Shown: piece by piece, positions 1 through 12,114 of the stretch
Layout of the letters: every line of letters begins with the position of its first letter
How positions within the stretch are numbered: position 1 is the first letter of the stretch
Origin: Mercurialis annua
Lineage: Eukaryota > Streptophyta > Magnoliopsida > Malpighiales > Euphorbiaceae
Direction: 5' to 3'
DNA: 64,000 nucleotides
Assembly (NCBI RefSeq): GCF_937616625.2
Contig: NC_065574.1
Location: 8,434,501 to 8,498,500 of the forward strand
Position numbers and translations under genes: made by a program
Notes under the pieces: model-generated
The model's database searches: none
What the model was told of the DNA's origin: nothing
What the model saw: the letters and a program-made list of their open reading frames with translations, nothing else

Positions 1-889
1 ACATCTACAGTGAATTGGAATATTCATCTGTTCTCTACAGTGGCTAGGCCATCAAGACTATCAGGCCATATTTTCACAACACGTTTAGAGCTCCACCACA
101 TTTCAAGATTATCAAGAAATGTATTTTGCAAAAACCTATTTCTAAAATTTATCTTACACTGTCAATTAGCAGAATTAAGCAAATAAGACCAGTAAGTGTA
201 ACACAGCTTCTCATCAAACCTACTATGTATTTATTCCAAGAAAAGCATCATCTTCTAAAACAGAAATCTTAAAAGGACTTTCAGAAACATAATTCATAAC
301 TTAATATTTCGGTATCTCTTCCTAAAACCATTGAGACTCCATTTAGTTCCACCCAATAAGTAAATACTCGAGATCCTAAAAATAAAATTCGATAGTATAA
401 CTTGATAATATGTTCCTGTCAAGAATTGAATTGATTTCTTAAGTTCCCCAATCGCACAAATAGCAAACATAACCAAATAGCTTCCTAAGTAAATTAAGAG
501 ATCAAATTACTGAGAAAAGCTAAGTTCATTAAGACCTTAGAAGCTAAAATAACACTCATCGAACTACAAATTCAAGTTCCTAGTGACCAAAACTAAGTTC
601 ACCAAAACCTTAGAAGCTTAAGAAGGCTCATAGAACTATAAACCCCAATTCCTAAACTCGTCAATCTCTTTTCAAGAGAAGCAAATAGGGTCTACTGAGA
701 AGTAAAAAAAATGACATTCTATGATTAATCAAATAAAGTCAATAGGTTGAATCGCTATAATCCCATAAACAAACCAAACATAGCAGCCTCTGATTGACTA
801 GCAATATATCATTTTAAAACACGACCCGGAGCAAAATCTTACTGAAGTCCAAATCCAAGCAGCAGCAGCAGAAAACTTACCCCAGACAT
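1..889 (-). CDS. Partial second Gag1-like clamp gene: coding exon 1 and part of intron 1
   Basis: This stretch is a diverged copy of 7928-9072, which holds the start of the complete Gag1-like gene. On the minus strand a 9-base coding exon is read at 889-881 (ATG TCT GGG) and is followed at once by a GTAAG donor. The complete copy has ATG CAT GGG and GTAAG at the same place. The rest, 1-880, would be intron 1; the other coding exons would lie left of the window. An upstream ATG overlapping by four bases is in another frame. The transcribed 5' part probably reaches to about 1060, where similarity to the other copy ends. Known: the family is one of small plant proteins. Inferred: this is a tandem paralogue, alive or dead, which cannot be decided without the sequence to the left. 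Confidence 0.45.
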
Positions 890-1071
890 GCATTTAAAGA
901 ACAAAAGCAATCGTTTTATCAGATCTTCCAGTATATAATTCACAGAGAAAGAGAAATTCAGGGAGAAATCAGATTCCACCAGTATCAAGGACTACACAGT
1001 CTTTCAAAAGAAGCAATAAACTGTAAAAACAAAAGCCAATAACTAAATGGAAACTTAAAAAAATAGTAATA

Positions 1072-1096
1072 AAAAGGAAAGGAAAGGAAAGGAAAG
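1072..1096. repeat. GGAAA microsatellite
   Basis: About four tandem GGAAA units lie in the gap between the duplicated Gag1-like 5' region and the SKIP35-like gene. It is a simple repeat with no visible function. Confidence 0.7.
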
Positions 1097-1404
1097 ATAA
1101 AATTAACATAAAATAGAAGAGAAGCGCAGATTTTTTTTCCAGAAAATAGTGAAAGAGATTATATCAGCTAAAATGTACATTGGCAGGATACATCAACCCT
1201 TTATCACATATAGTTGCTCTGCATCTTATATATTACAGACCAACATGCGCATCTATTACGCCATGATATATGCTATAGAAATGGCACGACGAAAATTGGT
1301 AAACCTTCAAAGCTTCACCATAAGCACAGCTGAAATATATTATTTGTCCATATATATGGGGTACAAAGGGGAAAACTGTATTGAAACCTGCAATGTAAAA
1401 TCCT

Positions 1405-3282
1405 CTAGCCAATGCTCGGGGCGTGAACCAAAAACGGAGGAAGTTGATGCTCCAAACTAGCCAAGAGCTCTCCGCCCTGATTCACTCGTTCTAAGGACCC
1501 ACCACCCAGTCTTCTCACGGCTTCAACAAGCTGTCCCCTTAGCCGTTGAGAGAATAAACTACCACCTGCTACAGCACATTCCCTATGTAGCGGCAGGTAA
1601 GCAATTGCTACCCTGAGAGGGCCTGGAAGATCCCTTAAGCACATAGGAGATTCGCCCCATTTTAGTATTCTCACTAGATTCATATAATGTTCTTGTCCTT
1701 GCTTTAATCCATCCAAGAAAGCTGCCTCTGACCAGTGCTCTCGAAGAAAAGCTCGTAACTCAGGTGCAACAGCCTCATCATCAGACCTAGCAATGCTGTC
1801 TGCAACAGCATACGTAGCTGCAGGATCACTTAAGAAATCAGAACGAAGGAGAAATGCTACACCATCAAGTGAGCCACCACTTCGCTCACCAGCAGCCTTG
1901 AGAATTTCAATGCTGAGAGCTGCTAGAACATGCTGGGGTACATGAGGGAGGAGATATGCAGCAACATCAACTTGGCTACTAGAAGTAGCAGCTGTAAGGG
2001 CGAGACAAAGTTCCATGTCACGGCAACCCCTGTTTACAAACCACTCCACAACCTGCATACAGCCCCTTTCCGCTGCTCTCATCAAAGGGCCTAAGAAAGC
2101 TATAGCATTACCCTCTTCCACTAGGCATTCCATTGTTCCAATTTTGCAGTAGTGAGAAGCAAAACCAAGAGCCAAATCGACATCAACATCCAAGCTGTTC
2201 CTTTGCGCAATCTGCAACAAGATGCGCACGAGTTCTGTACTTCCAAAACGAGAGGCTTCAAGAAAACACTGGTTGACATTGTCTGCACCCCCTTCAACTA
2301 GCATACTCAATAATCCTTGGATAGCAGTAGCAAATATTCCAGAGGCCCAGCCACGATCAAATGAGCTAGAAAAAAGAGTAAGAGGAAAACAAGCAGCGTC
2401 AAAGGCCTCAGTGAAATCCTTCCCTGTGAGATGATTGCCAGCAAGGTCTAAAAATGTCTTGAATGCAGAAAGTTGAAGTTGAATCTCAACGGCTGAGCTA
2501 TGACTCACACTGTCCCTATTCCCTTGGCAACGTGAATGGAAGCCTATACATTTCAAAGCCCATTCAGTAAACTTTTGAACCTTCGCACCAGCTTCTGCCT
2601 TTAACACTTCATCCCCATTGCATTCTTGAAGACGCTCGTGCAACCTGTGAGCCATCACAGTTACTGTATCTGCCAGGCTCATTGTTCTGCTCTGGCAGGC
2701 AGAAACACATGAAGCTAAAAATGAAGTTCTAAGAGCAGCTCTAGTGAAGTCATAAGCACCATTAGAAATAATCTTCTTAATCAATCCAGTAATCCCACTA
2801 AGCTCTTGCTGCGTGCTTAAAAACCAAATCGAATCCAAAGTAATACACAAGGCATCATTCAGAGTATGCCGATCCGCCAATAAAATCAAACTCTCCGCAA
2901 GCTCCCAATCATGTGAACTCACCGCTCCCTGAAACATCCGACCTAACTCAATCCTATCTTGTTTATTCCGTTTCTTATCATGACCAATACCCTCATTCTT
3001 ACCAACACCAGACTCCGTTAAAACCGCATGAGACTTAAGTTTCTTCGTACCACGATGGTACAAACCGCACCTTCTCGACTCATTACTAATAATCGGCCCT
3101 TCTCTAGAGAATACCACATTACTCCCCTCTCCGTTTTCCGACGCTATAAGCTGAATTTCACTCTTGGAACTACCAGTCTCATTCTCTTCAACCTCCATTT
3201 CAGCACAAATTGAGTTTTCAGAATTAACCTCATCACCTATACATAATTTAGCCCCCTCAACACACACAATTTCTTTTTCCAT
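1405..3282 (-). CDS. SKIP35: SKIP35-like ankyrin-repeat protein
   Basis: An uninterrupted 625-codon frame from ATG at 3282 to a stop at 1405. After a polar, poorly conserved N-terminus (about 1-105) the protein is helical, with degenerate ankyrin-like helix pairs at about 330-500, for example around GSTELVRILLQIA and GCMQVVEWFVNRGC. This layout and the closing leucine- and glycine-rich segment match the plant family typified by Arabidopsis SKIP35, named as an SKP1-interacting partner. Family knowledge suggests a link to SCF ubiquitin ligases, but no F-box is visible, so an adaptor role is inference. A donor-like CACAG-GTAAAT near 3683 on the minus strand hints at an intron in the 5' leader. 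The gene sits between two copies of the Gag1-like gene and points the same way. The start was chosen because it is the first ATG and the N-terminus MEKEIV is typical of the family as I remember it. Confidence 0.8.
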   Translation of the reverse strand: MEKEIVCVEGAKLCIGDEVNSENSICAEMEVEENETGSSKSEIQLIASENGEGSNVVFSREGPIISNESRRCGLYHRGTKKLKSHAVLTESGVGKNEGIGHDKKRNKQDRIELGRMFQGAVSSHDWELAESLILLADRHTLNDALCITLDSIWFLSTQQELSGITGLIKKIISNGAYDFTRAALRTSFLASCVSACQSRTMSLADTVTVMAHRLHERLQECNGDEVLKAEAGAKVQKFTEWALKCIGFHSRCQGNRDSVSHSSAVEIQLQLSAFKTFLDLAGNHLTGKDFTEAFDAACFPLTLFSSSFDRGWASGIFATAIQGLLSMLVEGGADNVNQCFLEASRFGSTELVRILLQIAQRNSLDVDVDLALGFASHYCKIGTMECLVEEGNAIAFLGPLMRAAERGCMQVVEWFVNRGCRDMELCLALTAATSSSQVDVAAYLLPHVPQHVLAALSIEILKAAGERSGGSLDGVAFLLRSDFLSDPAATYAVADSIARSDDEAVAPELRAFLREHWSEAAFLDGLKQGQEHYMNLVRILKWGESPMCLRDLPGPLRVAIAYLPLHRECAVAGGSLFSQRLRGQLVEAVRRLGGGSLERVNQGGELLASLEHQLPPFLVHAPSIG

Positions 3283-4171
3283 CCTCTCTCACTCACAATC
3301 ACACCAGCATAAAGACCAATAAAATGGAAAAAAAATCCTAATCAAACAAACAGCTAATTTCCTAAAAAAACATCCTTACAGAACCAAAAACTCCCAATTG
3401 AAAAAAAAAATTAATACCCAGAAGAAATAATTAGTTCTTCGGAGGATTAATTTGTATTGGGTACTCTTAAAATGATCTCAATCAATACTAAACAATCAAA
3501 AAGGTGCAAAAAAAAAAGCACACTAATGATTACAAACCCTAATAGAAACAAACCAATTCCTCGCCATGATTAATTGAATCAATCAAAGGAGAATCGGCAA
3601 CGAAACCCTGACGAAAAATTAAGAGACGAAAATTTGAGGGATGGAGAGCGAGAGAGAGAAGAATTTAAGGTGCGATTTACCTGTGAGAGAAGATGCGTCA
3701 AAACCCACCAAACATTTATTTTCTTCTCTCTTTTTTACTGTTATGCTGTAAAGGTTTTTAATTGCTTACTATTATTTTACGGTCTAATAATGTGACAAAA
3801 CAATATTGATTGATAAATACACTTATATAAAATATAAATATAGTATAAAATAATTAAATAAAATAATTTTTTTAATAGGAGTACTCCTTGTTAATTAATA
3901 GAAGTAACATGGTAGCTATAGTCAAAGTATATAATAGCTCCAAATACAACACTATTATATGAAGGGTTAATGATTTTTAAAAGAATAAACTAAAATTTTG
4001 ATAGCATGATTGATTCTAAGCCAAACTATTCAAAAATATTAATTTAATTTATTTTCTATTTTTAAAATTTGATAGAATTTCAGTGTCTACAAGACCTTCA
4101 AGTGGCAAAAATAATGAATCATCATTTTCAAGGAGGTAAATTTTTGCCTACTAGGTAAGAGAATAGCACGT
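3283..4171. other. SKIP35 leader/promoter region and AT-rich spacer
   Basis: No coding potential. About 3283-3760 should hold the 5' leader and promoter of the SKIP35-like gene on the minus strand, including a CT/GA-rich stretch and a donor-like site near 3683. Further right the DNA is A/T-rich with nothing I recognise. Confidence 0.4.
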
Positions 4172-4333
4172 TCTTTTCAATTAAATTTAGAAATGGATTA
4201 TAATTAAATGCTAAAAATTCAAAATACTACAAAATTGGTGTTTTTATCACGGTCTTTTCAATTAAATTTAGAAATGGATTATAATTAAATGCTAAAAATT
4301 CAAAATACTACTAAAATTGGTGTTTTAAAAAGT
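4172..4333. repeat. 81-bp tandem duplication
   Basis: A unit starting TCTTTTCAATTAAATTTAG at 4172 is repeated almost exactly from 4253. The second copy differs by about one inserted T near its end. The spacer on either side, up to about 5440, is A/T-rich without genes. A degenerate GGTTYGGTTT-type low-complexity repeat lies near 5045-5215. Confidence 0.85.
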
Positions 4334-5442
4334 TAGAATTAACTGAGTCTGCAAAAATTAATTTTTTTCTAAATCAATAAACCCAACATGAAGGGAGAAA
4401 CATCACTTCTCGTGACATTATATTGTAATTATTAATTTTTCCATAATTTTTAAAAAGTCGAGTTTTCGCTAATATTTGATCAAAAATTGACTAGTACTCA
4501 TTTATGTTAGTTAAAAAGTCTTATTATAGAAAATAAATTTTAATTTAACCTTTATATATTTTTCTTTCAAAGAATTACATAATTTCATAAAATAAATCAT
4601 ATAAGTTTTTAAAAATACTTATAAAACATATTTATATAATTCTTTGTATATTTAAAAAAATTCAAAATTAAATTTAATTTCTTTTAAAAATTCAAGTAAA
4701 TATAATATGTTTCAATTCTATTCTATTTTAAAAGTTATATAATTCAATATGTTTTTGGTAGTTGATATGACTTGATTTTAAATTAAATTATAAACTTCTA
4801 AAACTAATATAATAAATAAAATTTATCTAGTTAATTCCGACATTTAAGTTTGTAGACAGATGACTGATTTGTTGATGCATTTAAATGAAAGTTTGAAACT
4901 CGCTGCAAATAAGAACAATGAAATATTAACCATTGGCATTAGACATAGCTATATTCCTATGAAGATAGTAAACCAAAATGATTTTACTTTGTAGCATTCC
5001 AGTTTCATAGTCGTTTTAACAGGATTGAATGATATATCATATATAGGAAAGTGCGTACAAATCAAACCAAACCGTACCAAATCAATAAATGCAGTTCAAT
5101 TTATTTTAAAATTTATAAAAAAAAAGTTAAATTTTCGGTTGGGTTCTATTTTGGTAGTACATATTTCCGCTCACTTTAGGTATAAACCGAATAGAAAAAC
5201 TGAACCAAACCGAAAATCGTCAGCAATCAGACAGTCATAGAATATTTGATGAAATGAGGGAAAATTGCTGCCATTAGAAAGCACTGGCAACCGAATGATT
5301 TTAATTGGTTTGGATGCATTACAAAGGCATGTCTAAAAATGGCCTTGAGAACAAATAATTTTCTGGTTCGGTTTGTCCAACAGCAGCTTAATCTGACATT
5401 TAAGGAGACAAACTTCAATTCTAACCAACTCTTGTATATCTT

Positions 5443-8400
5443 CTAATTATCATACATACCATCTTGCTCCCAGATGTCCACCAGAAAATCTACCATTTCC
5501 TGTCATTTGCGATCGCTGAGTAATGAGAATGTGGAATTTTAATAAATTGAAGCCGACAAAATGAGAATTAGAGAGAATTACAGTGAGCGGAATAGGCTGA
5601 GGGAATGGTTTGTTGCTCCCAAGTAAACTGTCGTATGTCGCGTTCCAACTGCAGCAAAGCCAGAAGTTTTTAACCATGCAGAGACAATCAATGCTGACAA
5701 CATAAACCAGAAACGAAGTTTACGAATGATCAATGTTTATCTTTATGACAGCGAACAATGTATCACCATCTACATGTTAAGTGCTAGAGATTTGCAAATA
5801 CAGACAATTTTTTATAAACCTTGAAGGGCATTTCATCAACATTAATATTTTCTGCCAATCATTTGAAATGGAATATTAACACTTAAATTTTTTCCAGGGT
5901 AAAATTCTAATTAACAAGCGCTGGACAAGAATCACTAAAAAATGAAAGAAATACAATCTTCTTTATTCATATTTATGCTCAGTTAGGATCATAAACATTT
6001 GGTCCATCAACAAAACAAATATAATCACCTAGTTCTTCACAAGTATTTGAAGCTTTCAAACTAAAATTTACAAGGTACATACATAGTGTTTACTTCCTAG
6101 TATAAAATTTAAAAGAGCTGGAAAGAATGTCATTCCAGAGTGATGCGGGCTTTTAGGAACTTCAATTTACTAAAAGGAAAAAAGATCATTTGGTCACAGT
6201 TAAGACCCCAGTAAGGGAATGCACCCTTTTGAAAATGCAAACTATTAAAAGGGACTGTTGAAATAACTGTACAGCTTAAAAAAATGCCTAAAAAAACAAT
6301 TTGGGACTAACAGATGATACTCCATGTTAAGATGTATCGCATCATATTGGAATGAATCTCAAAAATCCAGTACTACATAAGTTATGTACATTGTACAGAT
6401 CACTTGCAAGATATATACAAAGATGTTAGTAGTATTTAATAACTGAATGATACTTAACATTTACCTTTCTGTTAAATTGACTGATTTAGAAATATTTAGA
6501 GCTACTCACTTTAATTTGGGTTCCGGAGTCTGATGAGCACGATTCAAAGATCTTTTATCTCCAACCCAACGCTGCCTTGTTTGATTCCAGAGAAGAAGAC
6601 CTGCAATCAAGAGTTTATTTAACTAATATTCAGTGCACACTCGGATGGAGACGGTGAACATGATCTCTGGGTGCAGCATACTAGATAGACTGATGGTACT
6701 ATGTGTGGTCAGATGGACCTACTATCCAGCCGATATCGGTTTTCCAACATGAAAGTCTTAAAGCTTTTTAACTTTATATTGACATTAAGCAAAGAATATT
6801 GCCCACAAATAATATGTGCTGTCTGATATATCGAGATTGTAAAACAACAAGGTTGCAAATCCTACATAACTTACCATGATTTACAAATTCGGAAGGTGCA
6901 TTACCACTACTTGAGCTGCCATGTGGATCAAGGGTCTGGTTAGGCATGCTTATCGATGACATACTTCCCTGAGACTGAACTGCACTGTTGTCCATATCAC
7001 AAGTGCTGGTGGTCCAAAACTCCTCTAATATGCTAGGTGTTTTTACTGTCTGACCTTGAATATTTGCTCCCTTTGATGGTTCATTTACTGAGGTAATTAG
7101 TGTAGGCTTCTTGTAGCATCCAAGACAACCACTGCTCTGTTGCAAATCACATACAATCAAATGACTGATGAATACCAGATGCTGTAAAACATAAATGTAA
7201 CCACGTGATACAAATAAAAACACAAGGTGCAACTATAACATAAATTAACCGCAACATCTCCAATTCACTAATACACAAGAACATTGTTTTCATTCTCTTG
7301 GAAAGTTATAGACTTATAGTGCTGAAACTTATTACAAGTCAATTATGTTGGACCCAGGTGAACTATCACTATAGATTGGATAAGCCTATAAGGGATAAAA
7401 AAACCATAAACACTGCAAGAAATCCAAAATATGAACATGGAAGGAGCTTTCATTTTACTAGGCGCAAAATGTATGCTACTCTAAAACTTATGGTAGCAGT
7501 CAAGGTCAATGTGATTAGCATGCATTTAGGAGTATCCAGAAATGCAAGATGTGTATTCATCTTTATGCATCATTCGAAGTTGTATATTCAAGGTATCAAA
7601 ATCAATACGTATATATCAAGTAAACATTAATCAATTCATCAGAAAACAACTCTTATGTGCAATCTTATAACAAAATGGCTGGCTGAAAATTAAGATAAAA
7701 GAGATTTACGAAACAAGACAGAAAAGGGGAGGTTTTGTGAAGAATGATGACTTGGAAAGACAATATGGTTTTAGAAAGCTATGACCTGAAGCATATTTTA
7801 AAATCAAGATCCAGGAAATGTTAGATGTCGATTAAAATTTTCAAATGCTTAGTAATTGACAATAAACGTGTCTAAAGCTAGAAAACTAAGGATCATGTGA
7901 TAACATCTATCTGTACTATGCTTACAGGGAATTGGAATATTCATGTATTGGGTTGCGTACAATGGTTAGGCCATCAAGCCGTGTTTCCACAATAACACAT
8001 ATAAGATACCAGCTCCACACCACATGTCAAGATTATCAGGAAATGTATTTTGTAAACACCCATTTCTTAAGTTTATCTTACACTGCCAATCTGCACAAGG
8101 AAATATCGATACATTTGGCTAATGTTGCAAAGCAAGATGGTCCACCTACAGATAAAGTGATGGAAGATGTATTAGATAGACTAAGTCTACCACTTTCACT
8201 AAAACCATTTAAACAACAATACAATCAACTCTAAAGTGGACAAATCCTGCAAATCTAATATGTCCAGTTTCAAATAGCTTGGTCATTTAGAGACATTATC
8301 ATGTATGCGGTACTAATTGAGGGAATAATGCTGTCTAGTAATCATCCATCCTCTAATTGACTCTACGGCTGAAGTCGTGGCAAAGAACCGCTTGGGAATG

Positions 8401-8934
8401 CCCATATGACATCTAACAACTATCCATTGATAGCCAGTGTGCTCTTTTAAATGTGCTGCTTGTCTACTTTGCTACTTAAGAGCTCCATCATAATAATTTG
8501 ATGATACTGAATAACTCAGATAGACCTAATGCATTACTAATTAAAAGACTACAAAATCAGATATTGTAACTTGATAATCTGTTTGCCGAGACGTTGACTG
8601 AAAACGAAGGGTTCGACTTCTCGGGGTATAATGACCGACCAAGAAGCTCGACTAGAAAGTTTCCTGTCAACACTTGCATGGGTTTTTAAGTTCCCAAATG
8701 GTACCAATAGCAAACATAGATTCCTAAAAGAATTAAAAAAAATCAAATTACCAAGATAAGCCAAGTTCCTCAAAACCTAAAATAACACTCATCAAACTTC
8801 AAATCCAAATACTATGATTAATCAAACAAAGTCAATAGGCTGAGTCACTAAAACACCACAAACAAACCAGGCATAGCAGACTGATTAAGTATCAAAATAT
8901 CATTAAAAACACACAAAAAACTTACCCCATGCAT
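5443..8934 (-). CDS. Gag1-like clamp (DUF4050) family protein, five exons
   Basis: The coding exons read right to left: 8934-8926 (ATG CAT GGG), 7136-6875, 6600-6510, 5648-5582 and 5499-5443. All introns are GT-AG and the 486 spliced bases give 161 residues plus stop with phase kept throughout. Landmarks are an N-terminal SSGCLGCYKKP motif, a serine-rich middle, then LLLWNQTRQRWVGDK, SWNATY-like and KPFPQPIPLTEMVDFLVDIW, ending EQDGMYDN. These are the signatures of the plant DUF4050 proteins, now described as Gag1-like clamp. The biochemical role is unknown to me. The first coding exon is only nine bases, so most of exon 1 is leader. Intron 1 (about 1.8 kb) has diverged from its tandem copy at the left edge. 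The family call is firm, but the domain name is from memory. Confidence 0.8.
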
Positions 8935-9072
8935 GCAGTTTAGGAGCAAAAGCAATAGTTTTATCAGATCTTGCGGAACAGAGGGAATCAAATTCCGGCA
9001 GTATCAAGAACTGCAGAGTCGTTTGAAAGAAGCAATAAAAACTATAAAAACAAAAACCAATAATTAAAGAAA
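7928..9072. repeat. Segmental duplicate of window positions 1-1060
   Basis: Runs such as GAATTGGAATATTCAT, GGCCATCAAG, GTCAATAGG and GAAGCAATAAA occur in the same order in both places, with substitutions and small gaps between. The copy covers the 5' leader, tiny coding exon and part of intron 1 of the Gag1-like gene. The divergence suggests an old tandem duplication. Confidence 0.8.
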
Positions 9073-9091
9073 TATAGTAAGAAACAAGAAG

Positions 9092-9125
9092 ATGGGTATG
9101 GGTATGGGTATGGGTATGGGTGTGG
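9092..9125. repeat. GGGTAT hexamer microsatellite
   Basis: Five to six tandem GGGTAT units, the last reading GGGTGT. They lie just upstream of the leader of the minus-strand Gag1-like gene and could affect its promoter. This is not the plant telomere repeat (TTTAGGG). Confidence 0.85.
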
Positions 9126-9224
9126 GTCAAAACCCAATACAGATTTTTCTTCTTCTCTGTTTTCTCCTTTTTACTGTCTCTCTCGCTTCTGTTCGTTTAC
9201 CTGCTTTCACGTTAGGAAAAAAAA

Positions 9225-9571
9225 GGCCAAATGATGTAAAAAGGGTCAAACCTTTACAAAAGTTTCACAAAAATCCTGACCTTTCAATTTTGTCGATTTT
9301 GGCCAATAACTGATTATTCGGTTTCACAAAAGTCCAAATCTTTCAATTTTGTCGATTTTAGCCAAAAATGGATTATTTGGTTTCACAAAAGTCCCGACCT
9401 TTCAATATTTGGCATGCCACATAAGCGTCACATAGGCAAATTGAAATCAAATTAAGAGTTGGCCACAATTGAAACCAAATAATTTGTTTTTGGTCAAAAT
9501 CGACAAAATTGAAAAATCAGGACTTTTATGAAACTTTTGTAAAAGGTTTGGCCTTTTTACAATATTTGACC
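9225..9571. mobile_element. Mutator-type MITE with long terminal inverted repeats
   Basis: A 347-bp element. Its left arm starts GGCCAAATGATGTAAAAAGG. Its right arm, read inverted, starts GGTCAAATATTGTAAAAAGG, and the match goes on for about 80 bases. It is flanked by GAAAAAAAA (9216-9224) and GAAAAAAAT (9572-9580), eight of nine bases alike, as expected of the 9-bp duplication made by Mutator-like elements. It has no coding capacity. Subterminal words such as CCAAACCTTTAC recall the 8-kb Mutator-like element at 35230-43232. Confidence 0.65.
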
Positions 9572-9763
9572 GAAAAAAATTACTACTACTATTTTATTGC
9601 TCGGTCTAATGTGACATTTTAGTATTGATTGGTGTTTTTTTTAAATATAGTATTGATTGATTGATATACCACATACATCTATAAGAAAATTATAATAAAT
9701 AAATACGTTAAAAATGATAATTTGTAACTTGTTAATTAAACCCGTCTATTTTTGGGAAAAGGT

Positions 9764-10024
9764 CATTTATGCTCCTAAAATTTATTTTTAGGATCAAGTA
9801 AGCGTTCAACATCAAAAAAGGTTCAAATAAGCCCCTACCGTCTTAAAAAATGAAAAATCGGGCTCCCGATTTGGACAGGCAGGCCCTTAACGTCTCATTT
9901 ATGTGTCAAAATAAGGGGCATGGTTGTTCATATTTTAAAGGGTTAGGGGCATTTTTGAACCTTTCCGGACGTTGAGGGCTTTCTTGATCTTCAAGTCAAA
10001 CTTTAGGAGCATAAATGACCCTTT
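9764..10024. mobile_element. Foldback element
   Basis: GGTCATTTATGCTCCTAAA at the left is mirrored by TTTAGGAGCATAAATGACC at the right, and more inverted pairs lie inside (GATCAAGTAAGCG / CTTTCTTGATC). No target duplication is obvious and there is no coding capacity. Confidence 0.65.
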
Positions 10025-11244
10025 TTTCTTTATTTTTTTTAATCTAACTAAGGTGTAAAATTAGATATTATCATGATAGTTTTTTATTAAAATACAATAA
10101 TAAATTATTCGGGATCGTTAGACATTTAAAATTGAAATCATACTTCTAGCAAAAATGTCTTTCGAGAATAAAAATTTCAGAAGATAGCCTCAAAATCAGG
10201 ACACTCTTGAGAAATATTAAATTCCACGAGATCAGTTTTAAATTGAGTGAGATATCACCATTACTAATAAATATTACTATATAAAAACTAAAACAGTGGT
10301 GTAAATATTTAATCCATATGCATACTGAACACAGAAAACCGGACGAAACCTTAATCCTCGAATTACAAACACTTCCTCGATCATCATTCAATCACAATAA
10401 TCGTAACAATTATGATTCTTGTATTTCTCTGTTTGACCGGAAGTATAACTGAGGTTGCCATAGGACTGGGTATCTCAACCTTCGTTGTCATTGACTGGGT
10501 ATATACTTTTCACCATCGTCAATTGTCAAGACCGCCGTATATCGCAGTCGTCTCATGACCGTATATTTTGATACCGTTATCATGGGCCGTGTACATATTG
10601 TTCACCATCGTCTGACCTTTCATTTGCTTTCTATTTACCTTAGACATGTAAATTACTCGATATTATTAATGCACACACAGTCATATTGTTGCTCAGTAGG
10701 TAATCTCATTTCATCAGAATTATACTGGATTAAAGTCATCGTCGTGATATGCATTATGTAATACCCTGTAATTTTAAGTAATTAGAATATGCCACGAGGT
10801 CAAATTGGAGTAATCAAAATATTAAAAATAAAATTTTGAGATTTCGAATATTAAGAAAAATATTCGGAAAGACCAAGTTTAATAGTCAAATGGTAATAAT
10901 AAGTTTTGACTATTTAAGGTTATTAAATTAAATCACGGAAAGTGATTTAATAAATTCGGAATACGTAAATTAAATTTAAACGTAAATTTAATTTATACGT
11001 ATCCGTAAAAGAATATCGTAATAATTGGAGTTTAAAATTTAAATCGAGAATTTAAATTTTAATAAAGTGATATGAACGAGATTAATATAATAGAGAATAC
11101 AACTGCGCGTCGTAGATAAAAATATATTGATAATTAAAATATTAATGACCACTCTAAATGGAGAGTTTAAGATTTCGGACAAAACCCCGAAATTAAAATG
11201 TCGAAATTCGAAAAGCTCGACGAGTTATGGACGAATATACATTA

Positions 11245-11246
<2 letters not shown>

Positions 11247-11308
<62 letters not shown>
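11247..11308. repeat. AT dinucleotide microsatellite
   Basis: Thirty-one AT units in the U3-like part of the solo LTR. Confidence 0.95.
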
Positions 11309-11312
<4 letters not shown>

Positions 11313-11797
11313 GAATAAAGAAAATAAAAAGAATAAGAATAGTGGAGGCGGTGGCTAATAAGGAAAAAGGTTTTCTTTAGTCCCTGAATTCTTTACTTTA
11401 ATTAGTTTTAATTATAAACTAATTAAATGGTATTAGATTTTCTAAATTGAAAATAAAATAATATATAAGTCCCAAGCAAATAATTTTGGTGTCATTATCC
11501 GCGAAATAATTCGAAGAAGCTACGGTCCAATTTTTATTAAATTTGGACGTAGTAATTTTATTTAAGTGAGACTTATTTGGACCTAATAAATCTTTGGAGA
11601 TTTATTAAAAATAAAATATAAGTCGGATGCAAATAAAAATTATATTTTTATTTGTTTTATATTTTATTGGATTTTTAGGTAAAGTTTCGTAAAATTTGGA
11701 ATTAGTCTCCGTTTGGACTACGGACGACTAATTAAAATCAGAGTTAAAATGCATGATTGAGTTAGTATCAAATGGTACTTTAGCCATATGAATTGCC

Positions 11798-11805
11798 TAT
11801 AAATA
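11798..11805 (+). promoter_or_regulatory. TATA box of the solo LTR
   Basis: TATAAATA followed by a purine-rich GGAGAGGGGGG stretch, inside the LTR. The inverted family member at 26081-28202 has a similar ATATAAATACA. It probably marks the U3/R boundary with transcription starting about 30 bases downstream. It may still drive transcription rightward. Confidence 0.5.
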
Positions 11806-12114
11806 AAGGAGAGGGGGGACGCATAATTCATTCTGCTCCTCAAAATGACGTGCCTGCTTAGGCAAAGGAGACGGGCAGTGGCGCGAGTAGCTTTCGCCGA
11901 TTTCGCGATTTCGACTCCGATTCTTCAACGAATCCATTAGTAATCGAGGTATTAATCTCGTATACGATGTTTATTTCGATATATATTAATTATATATTCG
12001 ATATTAAACGTTAAACATATTGAATCGATCGTGTGCGTATCGATTCAACGTTTTAATTATAGAATTGGATGTTTTGGACTGTGTTTAAGTGTTAGGGACG
12101 AGAAAAGCGAGTTA

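Noticed and set aside
9092..9125. Interstitial telomere repeat
   Set aside because: The unit is GGGTAT, not TTTAGGG, and the array is too short.
9092..9313. Open frame starting with repeated Met-Gly
   Set aside because: It is the translation of the GGGTAT microsatellite running into a MITE.
10412..10558. A 48-codon hydrophobic frame starting MILVFLCLTGS on the plus strand
   Set aside because: No family resemblance, no neighbouring exons, and it lies in repeat-rich DNA. Chance frames of this length are common.
11127..11318. Frame with a long Ile-Tyr tail
   Set aside because: It is the translation of the AT microsatellite in the solo LTR.
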